Numbered from the stretch's first letter, positions 37,702-46,959 are shown. The stretch is 47,049 nt of DNA from Salinarimonadaceae bacterium (GCA_007693435.1 REDO01000108.1:1-47049); one strand, 5' to 3'. The notes: generated by a model not told the origin, from the letters alone. A program made the numbers and translations.

Positions 37702-38162
37702 AGTCGCGCGCGGCCCGAGGAGCTTGGCGCCTTCGTCGTCTTCGGCTCCCACCAGGAAGCCGGCGCGGTCTGCGCGCCGAGTTGCGCGTGTGAGGGCCAT
37801 TCGCGCCGGTGTCTGCCCGGACGGGCAGCGATAACGATCGCGCCTCAGGCCTCATGCCTCATGCCTCATGCCTCATGGCTCATTGAAGCCGAGAAACCCT
37901 TGACTTGACAGCCCTTTGAAGGGACGGGGGCGACCTGTCGAAGCCCTGAATGGGTCAACACATTTTTCGCATAAGATATATTATGGAACTTAAATTGAAC
38001 TACGAGCAAGCCCTAGAGCCGCATCCACCGCATGCCCAGCCGTTCCACGATCGCCGCCGTCGCCGCAAGGAAGGCCGATGACAGTGTCGGGGCCGAGTTC
38101 GTCAATTTCGCCCCAGAAAATTCCGCAGGCGCGAAGCGCCGGGCGGGCAAAAGCGTCCAGCG
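37702..38162. other. intergenic region between rhh1 and the MBL hydrolase 3' end
   Basis: 461 bp without a supported gene. It holds a short hairpin CTGCCCG/CGGGCAG (37813-37828), a tandem heptamer repeat (37844-37885) and an AT-rich dyad CATAA...TTATG (37970-37985). A 69-residue frame starting at 38032 runs into the MBL gene and has no supporting features. Confidence 0.5.
37844..37885. repeat. tandem heptamer repeat, CTCATGC x6 (imperfect)
   Basis: Six consecutive 7-mers: CTCAGGC, CTCATGC three times, CTCATGG, CTCATTG. The inner copies are identical and the outer ones decay. Such a tract can vary in copy number. Confidence 0.85.
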
Positions 38163-38963
38163 TCATCCAGCGATATCGATCACCATGCCGTCGAAGGCCG
38201 GGGTTACGTTGTCGGGCAGGCGCGCAGCGAGTGTTTGGTAATCGAGGTCGGTGTGGAGGTTCGTCAGCACGGCGCGGCGCGGCTTTGTTCGCTCGATCAG
38301 GTCGAGCGCGTCGGCGACGGAAAAATGCGTCGGGTGCGGCGTGTAGCGAAGAGCGTCGATCACGAGCGTATCGAGCCCCATGAGCACGCCCTCGCTTTCG
38401 GGCGGCATCTCGCTGACATCCGGCGCATAGGCGAAATCGTTGATACGGAAGCCGAGCGCGTCACCGGAGCCATGCGCCATACGAAACGGCAGCGCCTCGA
38501 TCGCGCCGCCGGCGCCGACGATCGAAATCATCTCGCCATCGCGAATTGGGTTGCTTTCGAGTATCGGCGGATACCCGCTTCCGGGAGGCGTGCGGAAGCA
38601 GTAGTCGAAACGCGATTCCATAATTTCTCGTGTTTTTTCATCCATATAGACGGGAATTCTGCGACGCATATGAATGACGAGCGGCCGCAGATCGTCGATC
38701 CCGTGGGTATGGTCGGCGTGTTCGTGCGTGAAGAGAACGGCGTCCAGCCGCTCGACGCCAGAATCGATCAGTTGCTCGCGCAGATCGGGCGACGTGTCGA
38801 TCAGCACGCTCGTCACGCCTTCTTCGCCGACGCGATTGACGAGCAGCGAGCAGCGGCGGCGGCGGTTTCTGGGTTCGTTCGGATCGCACGCGCCCCAGCC
38901 GCTTCCAGGCCTCGGCACGCCGCCGGAGGAACCGCAGCCGAGGATGGTCGCCGTGAAGATCAT
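38163..38963 (-). CDS. MBL fold metallo-hydrolase (PhnP-like)
   Basis: 266 residues from ATG 38961-38963, which overlaps the tatD stop (ATGA). N-terminal GCGSSGGVPRPG and the metal site HEHADH (residues 80-85), a later His in AHGSGDALGF and the final LHTDLDY segment identify the PhnP-like phosphodiesterase branch of the metallo-beta-lactamase fold. The family hydrolyses cyclic phosphates of sugars or nucleotides; the substrate here is unknown. Last gene of the rlpA operon. The order tatD - MBL is conserved in Hyphomicrobiales. Confidence 0.92.
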   Translation of the reverse strand: MIFTATILGCGSSGGVPRPGSGWGACDPNEPRNRRRRCSLLVNRVGEEGVTSVLIDTSPDLREQLIDSGVERLDAVLFTHEHADHTHGIDDLRPLVIHMRRRIPVYMDEKTREIMESRFDYCFRTPPGSGYPPILESNPIRDGEMISIVGAGGAIEALPFRMAHGSGDALGFRINDFAYAPDVSEMPPESEGVLMGLDTLVIDALRYTPHPTHFSVADALDLIERTKPRRAVLTNLHTDLDYQTLAARLPDNVTPAFDGMVIDIAG

Positions 38964-39763
38964 ACTGGCGCCCGCGCCTCGCGGGCCGCCAGTCCAGCCT
39001 TCCGAAACAGCCGTTCGAAATTCTCCGTGGTGATCCGCGCGATTTCCTCAAGGCTCACGCCGACCGTTTCCGCCAGAACCTGCGCCGTCAGCGTCGTATA
39101 GGCAGGCTCGTTGCGTTTGCCGCGATATTTCTGGGGTGCGAGGTATGGCGCATCCGTCTCGACGAGCAGCCTGTCGAGCGGGAGGCTGCGTGCGATGGCG
39201 CGCAATTCGTCGGATCGCTTGAATGTCAGGATGCCCGAAAAAGAGACGTAAAACCCCAGCTCCACGCCCGTTCTCGCCAGGGCCTCGGTCGAGGAAAAAC
39301 AATGCAGAACAGCGTCGAAGCGCCCTTCTCTCATTTCGGCAGTGAGGATTTCGATCATATCCTCATCGGCTTCGCGAGCATGGATCACGAGCGGCAGGCC
39401 GGCCTCGCGCGCGGCCGCGATATGTGTGCGGAACACGTGGCGCTGAACGTCGCGCGGGCTCTTGTCGTAGTGGTAGTCGAGCCCGGATTCGCCGATCGCG
39501 ACGCATAGCGGATGGCGTGAGAGCCGTACGAGTTCGGCGACCTCGGGATCCGGCTCCTCAGCCGCATTGTGGGGATGCGTCCCGACCGTGAAGAATACGC
39601 GCGGATCGCTCTCCGCAAGCGCCCGATAAACGTCGTAGCGCGCCACGCGCGTCGATATCGTCACGACACGATCGACGCCCGCCGCTTCCGCCCGATCGAG
39701 CACGCCCGGCAGATCGTTCGCAAAATCGGGAAAATCAAGATGGCAGTGGCTGTCGACGATCAT
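38960..39763 (-). CDS. tatD: TatD family metal-dependent deoxyribonuclease
   Basis: 267 residues from ATG 39761-39763; a long frame continuing to 41059 is out-of-frame metG sequence. Metal ligands: DSHCHLD (His6, His8), GESGLDYH (Glu), IHARE, LHCFSS and ETDAPYL. TatD enzymes are 3'-5' exonucleases and AP-endonuclease-like, with roles in DNA repair and fragmentation; they are not part of Tat export. Begins 2 nt after the metG stop and overlaps the MBL gene. Confidence 0.95.
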   Translation of the reverse strand: MIVDSHCHLDFPDFANDLPGVLDRAEAAGVDRVVTISTRVARYDVYRALAESDPRVFFTVGTHPHNAAEEPDPEVAELVRLSRHPLCVAIGESGLDYHYDKSPRDVQRHVFRTHIAAAREAGLPLVIHAREADEDMIEILTAEMREGRFDAVLHCFSSTEALARTGVELGFYVSFSGILTFKRSDELRAIARSLPLDRLLVETDAPYLAPQKYRGKRNEPAYTTLTAQVLAETVGVSLEEIARITTENFERLFRKAGLAAREARAPV

Positions 39764-39765
39764 CT

Positions 39766-41319
39766 TCAGGCGCTCGTGGGCTCCGGCTCTACATAGCGCG
39801 GAAAGATCGGTTTGGGAGCGGGCAAAGGCGCGCCCGGCGCCAATCGACCCGCCTCCCCGATCGTCGCCAGAACACGCGCCTCGGCAGGAATCGCGAGCAG
39901 GTCGAGCAGAGCGGTCGCGCTCGAGGGTATGAAGGGTTGCGTCGCGATCCCGATAGCCCGAAGCACCTCCGCCGTGACATACAACACCGTCTCCATGCGG
40001 GCAGGATCGGACTTGCGCAGCGCCCAGGGCTCCTGGCTCGCAAAATACCGGTTGGCGTCCCCGACAACGCTCCAGATCTCGCCCAATGCGTTGTGGAGCG
40101 CGAAATCCTCCATCGCAGCCCTCACCTTGGCAGGCAACGCATCCGCGGCTGCGAGGATGTCGCGATCGGCCTCGGAGAAGGCGCCGGGCGCCGGCGCAGC
40201 GCCGCCGCAGTTCTTCGCGATCATCGTCAGCGAGCGCTGCGCGAGATTGCCGAGATCGTTGGCGAGATCGGCGTTGATGCGGTTGACGATCGCCTCGTGC
40301 GAATAGTTGCCGTCCTGTCCGAACGGCACTTCCCGCATGAAGAAATAGCGCAGCTGGTCGACGCCGTAGGCGTCGGCGAGCGAAAACGGGTCGATGACGT
40401 TGCCGACCGATTTCGACATCTTCTCGCCGCGGTTGAACAGGAATCCGTGCCCGTAGACGCGCTTGGGCAGCGGCAGCCCGGCGGACATGAGGAAGGCCGG
40501 CCAGTACACCGCGTGGAAACGCACGATGTCCTTGCCGATGATGTGGACATCGGCGGGCCAGTAGCGCCAGCGCGGATCGTCGAGGTTGGGGAAGCCGCAA
40601 CCGGTTACGTAGTTGTTCAGCGCGTCGACCCAGACATACATCACGTGCTTGGGATCGCCCGGAACCGGCAGGCCCCAGTCGAACGTGGTCCGGCTGATCG
40701 ACAGATCGTCGAGGCCGCGCCTGACGAACGAGACGACCTCGTTTCGGCGCGTGTCGGGGCCTATAAAATCCGGGTTGGCCTCGTAATGCGCCAGAAGACG
40801 GTCCTGATAGGCCGAGAGCCGGAAGAAGTAGCTCTCTTCCGCGACCCACTCGACCGGCGTGCCGGACGGCGCGATCCGCGAGCCGTCGGGCTGAAGCGCC
40901 AGTTCGCCATCGTCGTAGAAGGCCTCGTCGCGCACCGAATACCACCCCTCGTATTTCGAAAGATAGATGTCGCCGGCGTCGAGCATCCGCTTCCAGAATT
41001 CCTGGGTGGACGGCAGATGGTCGGGATCGGTGGTGCGGATGAAACGGTCGAACGAGCAATCAAGCCGCTCGGCCATCGCCCGGAACTGCGGCGCAAGCCG
41101 ATCAACGAACTCCTTGGGCGTCACGTCGTTCTTGCGCGCCGTCTGCTGGACCTTGAGCCCATGCTCGTCCGTGCCCGTCATGAAGAACACATCATGGCCG
41201 TCGATCCGCTTAAAACGCGCAATCGCGTCAGCGGCGACGACCTCATAGGCGTGCCCGATATGAGGTTCTCCGTTCGGATAGGAAATCGCCGTGGTGATGT
41301 AGAATTTCGGGGCTGCCAT
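39766..41319 (-). CDS. metG: methionine--tRNA ligase (MetG, zinc-free type)
   Basis: 517 residues, ATG 41317-41319. HIGH motif at residues 20-23 (PHIGHAYE), KMSKS at 300-304. The connective domain (about 115-160) lacks the Cys-x2-Cys zinc knuckles of E. coli MetG ([15 protein letters not shown]), so it belongs to the short MetG2-like class. No C-terminal dimerisation (tRNA-binding) domain is attached. Charges tRNA-Met in the cytoplasm. 29 nt after holB; tatD follows 2 nt downstream. Confidence 0.97.
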   Translation of the reverse strand: MAAPKFYITTAISYPNGEPHIGHAYEVVAADAIARFKRIDGHDVFFMTGTDEHGLKVQQTARKNDVTPKEFVDRLAPQFRAMAERLDCSFDRFIRTTDPDHLPSTQEFWKRMLDAGDIYLSKYEGWYSVRDEAFYDDGELALQPDGSRIAPSGTPVEWVAEESYFFRLSAYQDRLLAHYEANPDFIGPDTRRNEVVSFVRRGLDDLSISRTTFDWGLPVPGDPKHVMYVWVDALNNYVTGCGFPNLDDPRWRYWPADVHIIGKDIVRFHAVYWPAFLMSAGLPLPKRVYGHGFLFNRGEKMSKSVGNVIDPFSLADAYGVDQLRYFFMREVPFGQDGNYSHEAIVNRINADLANDLGNLAQRSLTMIAKNCGGAAPAPGAFSEADRDILAAADALPAKVRAAMEDFALHNALGEIWSVVGDANRYFASQEPWALRKSDPARMETVLYVTAEVLRAIGIATQPFIPSSATALLDLLAIPAEARVLATIGEAGRLAPGAPLPAPKPIFPRYVEPEPTSA

Positions 41320-41348
41320 GCGGCGCGACCTCTTGTATTCGTGCGAAA

Positions 41349-42404
41349 TCAGACCGGCCCGAGCGTGCGCGCCGCGCCGGCGAGGTCGCGGAACATCGTC
41401 AGGATGACCGGACGGCGATCCAGATTGAACTGATCCGCCTCGCGCGCCGAGCGGGCGAACTTCTCACATACCTCGACGAGGGGCGCAAGCCGCGCCGCCC
41501 CCTCCCCGGCTTGGCGACGAATAACGCCCGAAACCCAACGCTGGACGGCGTCGAGCACGAGTTCGTACTCTTCCTCCGCGTCCTTGCGGGACAGCTTCTC
41601 GGCAAGCGCGAGCGTGCGCGGCAGATCTTCGCGCGGCAGCACGCTCAGCAGCGCCTCTGTCGTTTCGAGAACCGCGATCTTTCCCGCATCGAGCAGTTCG
41701 AACGCGCGGCGCGCAGAGCCGTCGGCCCGCGCAACCGCCGCGGCGGCGACGTCCGCATCAAGCCCTTCGCCTTTGTTCATCCGCAGAATCCGCATGATCG
41801 ACGATTCTTCCAGCGGCTTCAGCGCGAGCTGTCTGCATCGTGAACGGATCGTGGGCATGACGCGTCGCGGTTCGTGCGCCACAATCAAGAAGAGCGATCG
41901 CGGCGGGGGATCCTCGATGACCTTGAGAAGGGCGTTCGCACCCTCCTTGGCGAGGTCCTCGGCGCTGTCGACGATGCAGATGCGATACGTGCCCGCCGTC
42001 GTCGAAAACATGTCGATAGCCCGACGAACCTGATCGACGGGGATCGTCGTGGACGCCGCCTTCTTCTCAGTGGCCGGTTGTCGCCGGAGCACGAACAGAC
42101 CGGGATGCGACATAGCGGCGACAAGGCGTGTCGCAGGATGGTCCGCAGGAACATCCAGACTCGCGGGACGTCGCGCGTCGGCGCCCTGCCCCGCTCCCTC
42201 GGCCAGTAGAAACCGGGCGATGCGATAGGCTAGCGTCGCCTTGCCGACGCCCTGCATGCCGCCGAGCAGCCAGGCGTGATGCAAGCGCCCCGAGCCGATC
42301 GCGTCGAGAAAGGCCTGTTCCGCCTCCTCCTGGCCGATGAACTCGCGACACTCGCGCGGATGCGGCGCTCCGGCCAGACGATCGGGCTGGCTCAGGTCAG
42401 ACAT
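41349..42404 (-). CDS. holB: DNA polymerase III subunit delta'
   Basis: 351 residues. AAA+ module of the clamp loader: Walker [13 protein letters not shown] (with Ala in place of the usual Ser/Thr of GKS/T, normal for non-hydrolysing delta'), then the [26 protein letters not shown] segment (in parts) and the RSRCRQL sensor. An alpha-helical C-terminal region completes it. Acts with tau/gamma and delta to load the beta clamp. Overlaps the tmk 3' end by 8 nt, matching the usual tmk-holB pairing. Confidence 0.94.
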   Translation of the reverse strand: MSDLSQPDRLAGAPHPRECREFIGQEEAEQAFLDAIGSGRLHHAWLLGGMQGVGKATLAYRIARFLLAEGAGQGADARRPASLDVPADHPATRLVAAMSHPGLFVLRRQPATEKKAASTTIPVDQVRRAIDMFSTTAGTYRICIVDSAEDLAKEGANALLKVIEDPPPRSLFLIVAHEPRRVMPTIRSRCRQLALKPLEESSIMRILRMNKGEGLDADVAAAAVARADGSARRAFELLDAGKIAVLETTEALLSVLPREDLPRTLALAEKLSRKDAEEEYELVLDAVQRWVSGVIRRQAGEGAARLAPLVEVCEKFARSAREADQFNLDRRPVILTMFRDLAGAARTLGPV

Positions 42405-43080
42405 TTTCTTTTATTTCATGGGCTTGTGAATCGTTTTTGATATCGTCCCCGAGCAATCTTTCGACGTACTCCCAGATCGCCTCGGCAACTTCGTCCGCGC
42501 CCCTGTCGGCGTCTATGACGACACAACGATCAGGCTCGGATTTCGCGATGAGTTTGAAGGCACGTCGCAGCTTGTTGTGAAAAAAGAGATTTTCCGCCTC
42601 GAACCGGTCGGGCGCCGACGCTGATCCACCACGCCGCGCAGCCGCGCGGGCAAGGCCCTTTTCGGCGGGCAGATCAAGGATGAGCGTGAGATCGGGGCGC
42701 GTCGACCCCACGACCTCCCGTTCCAGCGCTACGAGGACATCGTCGTGGACCGCTCCCAAGGCGCCCTGATAGGCGCGCGTCGAATCCGCGAAGCGGTCGC
42801 AGAGCACAATGTCGCCCCGCGCCAGCGCCGGCCTGATGACCGCCTTCAGATGATCGAGGCGCGCGGCCGAAAACATCAGCGCTTCCGCGAACGGGCCGAA
42901 CGGCTTTCCGTGGCCCGCCAGAATGCTCTCGCGGATGGCTTCGGCGCGAGGAGAGCCGCCAGGTTCACGGGTGGTGACGACGCTCCTGCCGAGGCCGCGA
43001 AGGCGCTCGCCGAGGCGAGCGATCTGGGTTGACTTACCTGCCCCCTCCCCGCCTTCCAGCGTGATGAAGAGCCCGGTCAT
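42397..43080 (-). CDS. tmk: thymidylate kinase
   Basis: 227 residues from ATG 43078-43080, chosen over the adjacent TTG 43083. P-loop GGEGAGKST (10-18), the DR[FY] motif CDRFADSTRAYQG, REPGGSPRAE, and a basic lid (AARRGGSASAPDRFE) of the E. coli type. It makes dTDP from dTMP. The start overlaps the dac stop by one nucleotide (TGATG) and holB starts within its end. Its last ~15 residues are charged and lysine-rich, past the kinase fold. Confidence 0.96.
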   Translation of the reverse strand: MTGLFITLEGGEGAGKSTQIARLGERLRGLGRSVVTTREPGGSPRAEAIRESILAGHGKPFGPFAEALMFSAARLDHLKAVIRPALARGDIVLCDRFADSTRAYQGALGAVHDDVLVALEREVVGSTRPDLTLILDLPAEKGLARAAARRGGSASAPDRFEAENLFFHNKLRRAFKLIAKSEPDRCVVIDADRGADEVAEAIWEYVERLLGDDIKNDSQAHEIKENV

Positions 43081-44276
43081 CAACTCTCGCTTCCGAAGAT
43101 CGCCCGCCTGATCGCGCCGGAGCCAAGCTCCCAGAGACTATCGAGAGCGCGCTGCGGCAAAGAGCCCTCGGCGACGCTTTCGAGTGCGAAGAGCGGAGCC
43201 TCGAGGGCGAGCGTGTCCCCACGCATCACTCGCAGTACGGCGATCTCGTCGCCTTCGCGAACCGGCGTCCGGAGCGGCCCGTGATAAACGATTGCAGCAG
43301 ACAGCCGCTCGTTCGTTCCGCGCGGCAGCATCACCCTTACCGCACCTCTCGCGACCAGGGGCACGTAGTTGCTCTCGCCGCCGAAGACGCGCGCATGCCC
43401 GATCGTCTCGCCGGCGTTGAAGAGCAGGCGTGGTTCGAAGGAGCGAAATCCCCATTCAAGCAGACGGCGTGCTTCCGTCGCCCGGTCGCGCGCCGAGTCG
43501 AAGCCGTTGACCACGAGAATGAGCCTTTGATCGAGTTGAACCGCCGAGCCGACGAGCCCGTAACCGGATTCGCTCACGAAACCCGTCTTCACGCCGTCGG
43601 CCCCGATATTCATCTCCAGAAGCGGGTTGCGGTTACGCTGGCGAATATTGTTCCAGGTGAACTCCTGCTCCGCAAAAATGGCGTAGATCTCGGGCGATGT
43701 TTCAATGAGGTGAAGCGTCAGAAGCGCGAGCTCGCGCGCCGTCGTCTTCTGATAAGGGTCGTGGAACCCGGTCGAGTTCGTGAAGGATGATCGCTGCAGA
43801 CCGAGTTCGCGGGCGCGCTGGGTCATCATGCGCGCGAACGCGCCCTCGGAGCCCGCGATCGTCTCCGCAGCCGCGATCGAGGCGTCGTTGCCGGAATGGA
43901 CGATGATGCCGCGCAGAAGGTCGGGCAACGCGATGCTGCTGCCGACTTCGGCGAACATCGTCGAGCCGCGCGAGGGCGCGCCGCCATTGCGCCAGGCGTT
44001 TTCCGAGATGAGGAATTCGGTTTCGTCGTTGATTCGACCGCGCCGTATTTCATCGGCGATGACCTCGACCGTCATGATCTTGGCCATGCTGGCGGGCACC
44101 ATCAAGTCGTCGGCGTTCTTGGAGAAAAGCACGGCGCCCGACTCGGCGTCCATCAGGAATGCCTGCTCGGCCCGGGTCTCGAAGGTCTGCGCGGCGACCG
44201 GAAACGCCGCGAGGAACGCGAGATGGGCGAGTAGGATAGCGGCGGCGGCCATTGGCGGCAACTTGGCGAGCGTCAT
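43080..44276 (-). CDS. D-alanyl-D-alanine carboxypeptidase (DacC/DacF-type PBP)
   Basis: 398 residues from ATG 44274-44276; a GTG two codons upstream (44282) has a better spaced AAAGG and is a real alternative. Signal peptide (AAAAILLAHLAFLAAFPVAAQ). Penicillin-binding triad: SMAK (Ser63-Lys66 from this ATG), SGN (~128-130) and KTG. A C-terminal beta domain for membrane-side positioning follows. It trims the terminal D-Ala of peptidoglycan stem peptides in the periplasm. Second gene of the operon, 90 nt after rlpA. Confidence 0.94.
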   Translation of the reverse strand: MTLAKLPPMAAAAILLAHLAFLAAFPVAAQTFETRAEQAFLMDAESGAVLFSKNADDLMVPASMAKIMTVEVIADEIRRGRINDETEFLISENAWRNGGAPSRGSTMFAEVGSSIALPDLLRGIIVHSGNDASIAAAETIAGSEGAFARMMTQRARELGLQRSSFTNSTGFHDPYQKTTARELALLTLHLIETSPEIYAIFAEQEFTWNNIRQRNRNPLLEMNIGADGVKTGFVSESGYGLVGSAVQLDQRLILVVNGFDSARDRATEARRLLEWGFRSFEPRLLFNAGETIGHARVFGGESNYVPLVARGAVRVMLPRGTNERLSAAIVYHGPLRTPVREGDEIAVLRVMRGDTLALEAPLFALESVAEGSLPQRALDSLWELGSGAIRRAIFGSES

Positions 44277-44366
44277 GCGCACGAAGAACGAACCTTTCGC
44301 TTCGTCAAGGATAGGCGCAATGTGCTGCTTAACGGCCGATATGGCAATGGCGCCGACGTTCGCTTC

Positions 44367-45335
44367 TCAACGTTCGCGGCGCAGAGAGCCCTGCTGGTAG
44401 GTCGATACGCCGGCGAAAGCCCCGTCCCGCACGAAGCCCGGAGAGGCCAGATCGGGCTCGGCGAAGAACAGGCCGGCGAAAGCGACCCCGCCTCGGGCTC
44501 CTGCGGGCTGCCCGGCAGCGCCCGGCGCAGGCGCGAGCGCGTTGAGGGCCATCGGTCCGCGTGACGAGCCGCGAGCGCCTGCATAGGCCGCTGGCGGAGC
44601 GGCCGAGGCGACGACGGGCGCCGCAGGCGCGGTCCGAGGCGCGACGGGCGAGCGGGCACTGGCTGGCGGCTGAGCCGACGCGACCATGGTCGACGGAGTC
44701 GTGCCGCCGTCGGGCAACTGGGCGAGCATGCCGTCGCTGCGCAAGGTCGAGATCAGGATTCGGTCGTCGCTACCTTTCGTGGAAGCCGGTCCGACGTAAT
44801 CCACGCGCACGCGCTGCACGCCGCGATGGCGGAAATCGAGGGCCTCGGCGACCGACTGCGACACATCGATCACGCGGTTGCCGTGAAAAGGCCCACGGTC
44901 GTTGACGCGGACGATCATGGAGCGATTGTTGACGAGGTTGGTGACGCGCGCGTAGCTCGGCAGCGGCATCGTGGTGTGTGCGGCGGTGACGGAGTGCTTG
45001 TCGAAGACTTCCCCGTTCGCGGTGCGGCGACCGTGGAAGCCGGGGCCATACCAGGAAGCGAGGCCCTCGCGGCTGTAATCTTCATCGACTCGAGGAACGT
45101 ATCTCCGTCCCGCAATCGTGTAGGGCCGGCCGACCATGGCCCGACCCCTGACTCTTGGAACCGGAGCGCCTTCGGCGACCACGCGTTCGCTCGGCGCGAC
45201 GCCGTATTTCGGATCGACCTTGGAGTCAGCGACCTGGAACGAGCAATTCGCCGTGAGGACCCCCAAGACAGCGACCACGGCTACCCTGACCGGCGCGCGC
45301 GCGACTGACGCGGCTGCGAAGTTGACCACTCGCAT
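44367..45335 (-). CDS. rlpA: septal ring lytic transglycosylase RlpA
   Basis: 322 residues from ATG 45333-45335. Signal region ending in a possible lipobox LTAN-Cys31 (Asn at -1 is unusual). The double-psi beta-barrel RlpA domain spans about residues 85-190: GLASWYGPGFHGRRTANGE, AAHTTMPLPSYARVTN and the catalytic-Asp loop VRVNDRGPF with IDVSQSVA. The C-terminal third is Ala/Pro-rich and shows no SPOR domain, unlike E. coli RlpA. It cleaves denuded glycan strands at division sites. First gene of the rlpA-dac-tmk-holB-metG-tatD-MBL operon. Confidence 0.94.
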   Translation of the reverse strand: MRVVNFAAASVARAPVRVAVVAVLGVLTANCSFQVADSKVDPKYGVAPSERVVAEGAPVPRVRGRAMVGRPYTIAGRRYVPRVDEDYSREGLASWYGPGFHGRRTANGEVFDKHSVTAAHTTMPLPSYARVTNLVNNRSMIVRVNDRGPFHGNRVIDVSQSVAEALDFRHRGVQRVRVDYVGPASTKGSDDRILISTLRSDGMLAQLPDGGTTPSTMVASAQPPASARSPVAPRTAPAAPVVASAAPPAAYAGARGSSRGPMALNALAPAPGAAGQPAGARGGVAFAGLFFAEPDLASPGFVRDGAFAGVSTYQQGSLRRER

Positions 45336-45716
45336 GTCGTCCCTTCCCGATTTCACACCGATTTGAGCCTAAGCCGTCCAGCCGGATAAACCGTTAAAGC
45401 CCGCCCGCGTCCAAGCTGCAAGACGAATTTTCATTCAGTTCGCGGCAAAATGGGCCCAAATTGCGGCGGCTCGCCGACGAAAACTGCCAAGGGCGGCCCG
45501 GTGTGTTCGTTGCGCTACAAGGGTCTCGCCACGAGCTTCCAGACGCAGCGACACGCCGGCGCCATTTTTTCGCCGAAAACTCAATCGCATGCGGGCAGTC
45601 GCGCAGATCAGCGAAGAAGACCTTCGCACGCAGCTTCAACAGCATGAAAAACGACGCTGGCGCTCGTGAGCGCCAGCGGGTCCGGTGTGTTCGGTCGCCA
45701 GTGCGGCTCGTCGATT
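45336..45716. other. intergenic region rlpA promoter / par2 terminator
   Basis: 381 bp with no supported gene. The left part must hold the promoter of the rlpA operon; the right part carries the terminator of the rhh2-parA2 unit (45647-45678). The middle (45440-45600) shows no recognised signal. Confidence 0.55.
45647..45678 (-). terminator. terminator of the parA2-rhh2 unit
   Basis: Perfect 10-bp arms CGCTGGCGCT (45655-45664) and AGCGCCAGCG (45669-45678), tetraloop CGTG, with AAAAA at 45647-45651 reading as a U-tract on the minus strand. 38 nt after the rhh2 stop. Confidence 0.92.
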
Positions 45717-46025
45717 TCAACGCCCGTCGTCAGCCATGAGCTGACGGATGGAGCGCGCGCCGCGATGGCGAAAGAACATGTCGAGCGCCTCGAGCATGAG
45801 GGGATGGATTTTCGTGCGCTCGGCGTGAGCTATGTCGCGAAGCTGATCATAGACGGGTGGCTCAAGATAGACCGACATCTGCTTTGCGCGCTGTTTAAGC
45901 GTGCGGGGCTGGGGGGGCGTTTCGACGGCGGCGATACGCGGGTGATTGCGCTCTTCGAAATCCAACGGAGCCGCGACGGAGGCGGCGACGATCGAACGAA
46001 GGCTGACCTTATGCGACTTTGACAT
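45717..46025 (-). CDS. ribbon-helix-helix-like partner of ParA2
   Basis: 102 residues, ATG 46023-46025, overlapping the parA2 3' end by 17 nt. A variable basic/Pro-containing N-terminus (1-48) is followed by a strand-helix-helix unit, KQMSVYLEPPVYDQLRDIA then HPLMLEALDMFFRHRG. It aligns over 46 residues with the partner of ParA1 (VYLEP, QL, final RG). Expected to bind DNA as a dimer and to regulate or stimulate ParA2. The target may be the 13-bp repeat upstream of parA2. A strong terminator follows. Confidence 0.82.
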   Translation of the reverse strand: MSKSHKVSLRSIVAASVAAPLDFEERNHPRIAAVETPPQPRTLKQRAKQMSVYLEPPVYDQLRDIAHAERTKIHPLMLEALDMFFRHRGARSIRQLMADDGR

Positions 46026-46668
46026 TCCTGATCGCCTGTCCCTGCTTGTTGTTGAACTGGGCGCGTTTCTCGATCCATGTCCAGAGCTGGCGGATCTCTC
46101 TCGCCGCCTGACCGCCGGGATTGAACTCCGTCACGCCCTGACCGACGCCGATGGCGTCCTGATGGTCGTTGCGCATCACAATGTTGACGTCCGGCAGCAC
46201 GCCGAGCACGGCGAGCCCGTCTGCAGCGTCGCGGTTGCGATAGCTGCGCGGCGGGGTCTGGTTGAGCACGAATGCGAAGCGCTTTTCGAGCCGGTAGATC
46301 GCCGCGAGCGTCGGCTTGAACGCCCGCAGATCGGCGGGCGTCGGCCGGCACGGAATCACGCACAGATCGGCCGCCCTGATCGCGGAGAGCGTTCCGGGGC
46401 TGTCCACGCCCGGCGTGTCGATGAAGACGTAGTCGTAGTCGAAGTCACGCAGGCGTGCGACGACGTCGTCGAGCTGGGTCGCGTCGATCTGGGCGACTTC
46501 GGGCCCTTCCGTATCGCGATGCTCGGCCCAGTCGGTGATCGTGGCCTGACGGTCCATCTCGAGGATGCAGACGGAACGGCCCGACTCGATGGCTGCGATC
46601 GCGAGATTGATGCAGAGCGTGCTCTTGCCGCTCCCGCCCTTTTGCGTAACGAAAGCGATTGCTTTCAT
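46009..46668 (-). CDS. ParA family ATPase (parA2)
   Basis: 219 residues from ATG 46666-46668 (AGGGA upstream); the frame to 46776 covers the operator region. Deviant Walker A KGGSGKST (10-17), A' segment ILEMDRQAT (Arg in place of the usual Pro of DPQ), Walker B VFIDTPG. Nearly the same length as ParA1 with conserved blocks AADL..IPCRP and EF.P.G.AA.EI, so the two are paralogues of an old split. Same order, parA then ribbon-helix-helix gene. Preceded by direct repeats and a CtrA-type box. Confidence 0.9.
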   Translation of the reverse strand: MKAIAFVTQKGGSGKSTLCINLAIAAIESGRSVCILEMDRQATITDWAEHRDTEGPEVAQIDATQLDDVVARLRDFDYDYVFIDTPGVDSPGTLSAIRAADLCVIPCRPTPADLRAFKPTLAAIYRLEKRFAFVLNQTPPRSYRNRDAADGLAVLGVLPDVNIVMRNDHQDAIGVGQGVTEFNPGGQAAREIRQLWTWIEKRAQFNNKQGQAIRNVKVA

Positions 46669-46732
46669 GATGACATCCCTTGTTCGCGTGAAGGCGGACG
46701 AGAACCGGCTTAGATCCCCTCCCCGACGACCT

Positions 46733-46748
46733 GCGATCCTGTGATCGC
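46733..46748. repeat. inverted repeat GCGATC-N4-GATCGC
   Basis: 6-bp arms at 46733-46738 and 46743-46748, 65 nt upstream of parA2, in a stretch with several GATC-containing repeats. Possible operator half-sites. Confidence 0.45.
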
Positions 46749-46774
46749 CTGACGACGGGACGCCTTGACGCGAC

Positions 46775-46804
46775 AATGATCTGTTAAGGTTAATGATCGG
46801 TTAA
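46775..46804. promoter_or_regulatory. 13-bp direct repeat and CtrA-type box upstream of parA2
   Basis: AATGATCTGTTAA (46775-46787) and AATGATCGGTTAA (46792-46804) repeat with 12 of 13 bases identical and a 17-bp period. The second copy forms TTAA-N7-TTAA (46790-46793 and 46801-46804); on the parA2 strand it reads TTAACCGATCATTAAC, close to the full CtrA consensus. Two readings are possible: autoregulatory sites for the ribbon-helix-helix protein, or a cell-cycle site for CtrA. It lies about 110-135 nt upstream of parA2. Confidence 0.55.
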
Positions 46805-46959
46805 TGCGCAATCCCTTGGTCCTTTGACGACAGGATAGAGGGATGACGGGTTCGTAGGATGCCGCGATCACACGGTGACGGGATCGCCCGACGCGACGTC
46901 ACGGCTGCTGATGAGCCTTCCCTCCTCCGCAGCTTTTCGCTAAGAGCGGAGCCAGGTCC

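Noticed and set aside
37844-37885. CRISPR-like array
   Set aside because: Units are only 7 bp, contiguous, without spacers, and no cas gene is present anywhere in the window.
38032-38241. Small plus-strand gene of 69 codons
   Set aside because: Half of it overlaps the MBL hydrolase gene antisense, with no ribosome site and no recognisable motif.
38960-41059. 699-residue frame suggesting a fusion upstream of TatD
   Set aside because: Beyond ATG 39763 the sequence is an out-of-frame reading of metG (Arg/Gly-rich, no motifs), whereas metG itself is complete in another frame.
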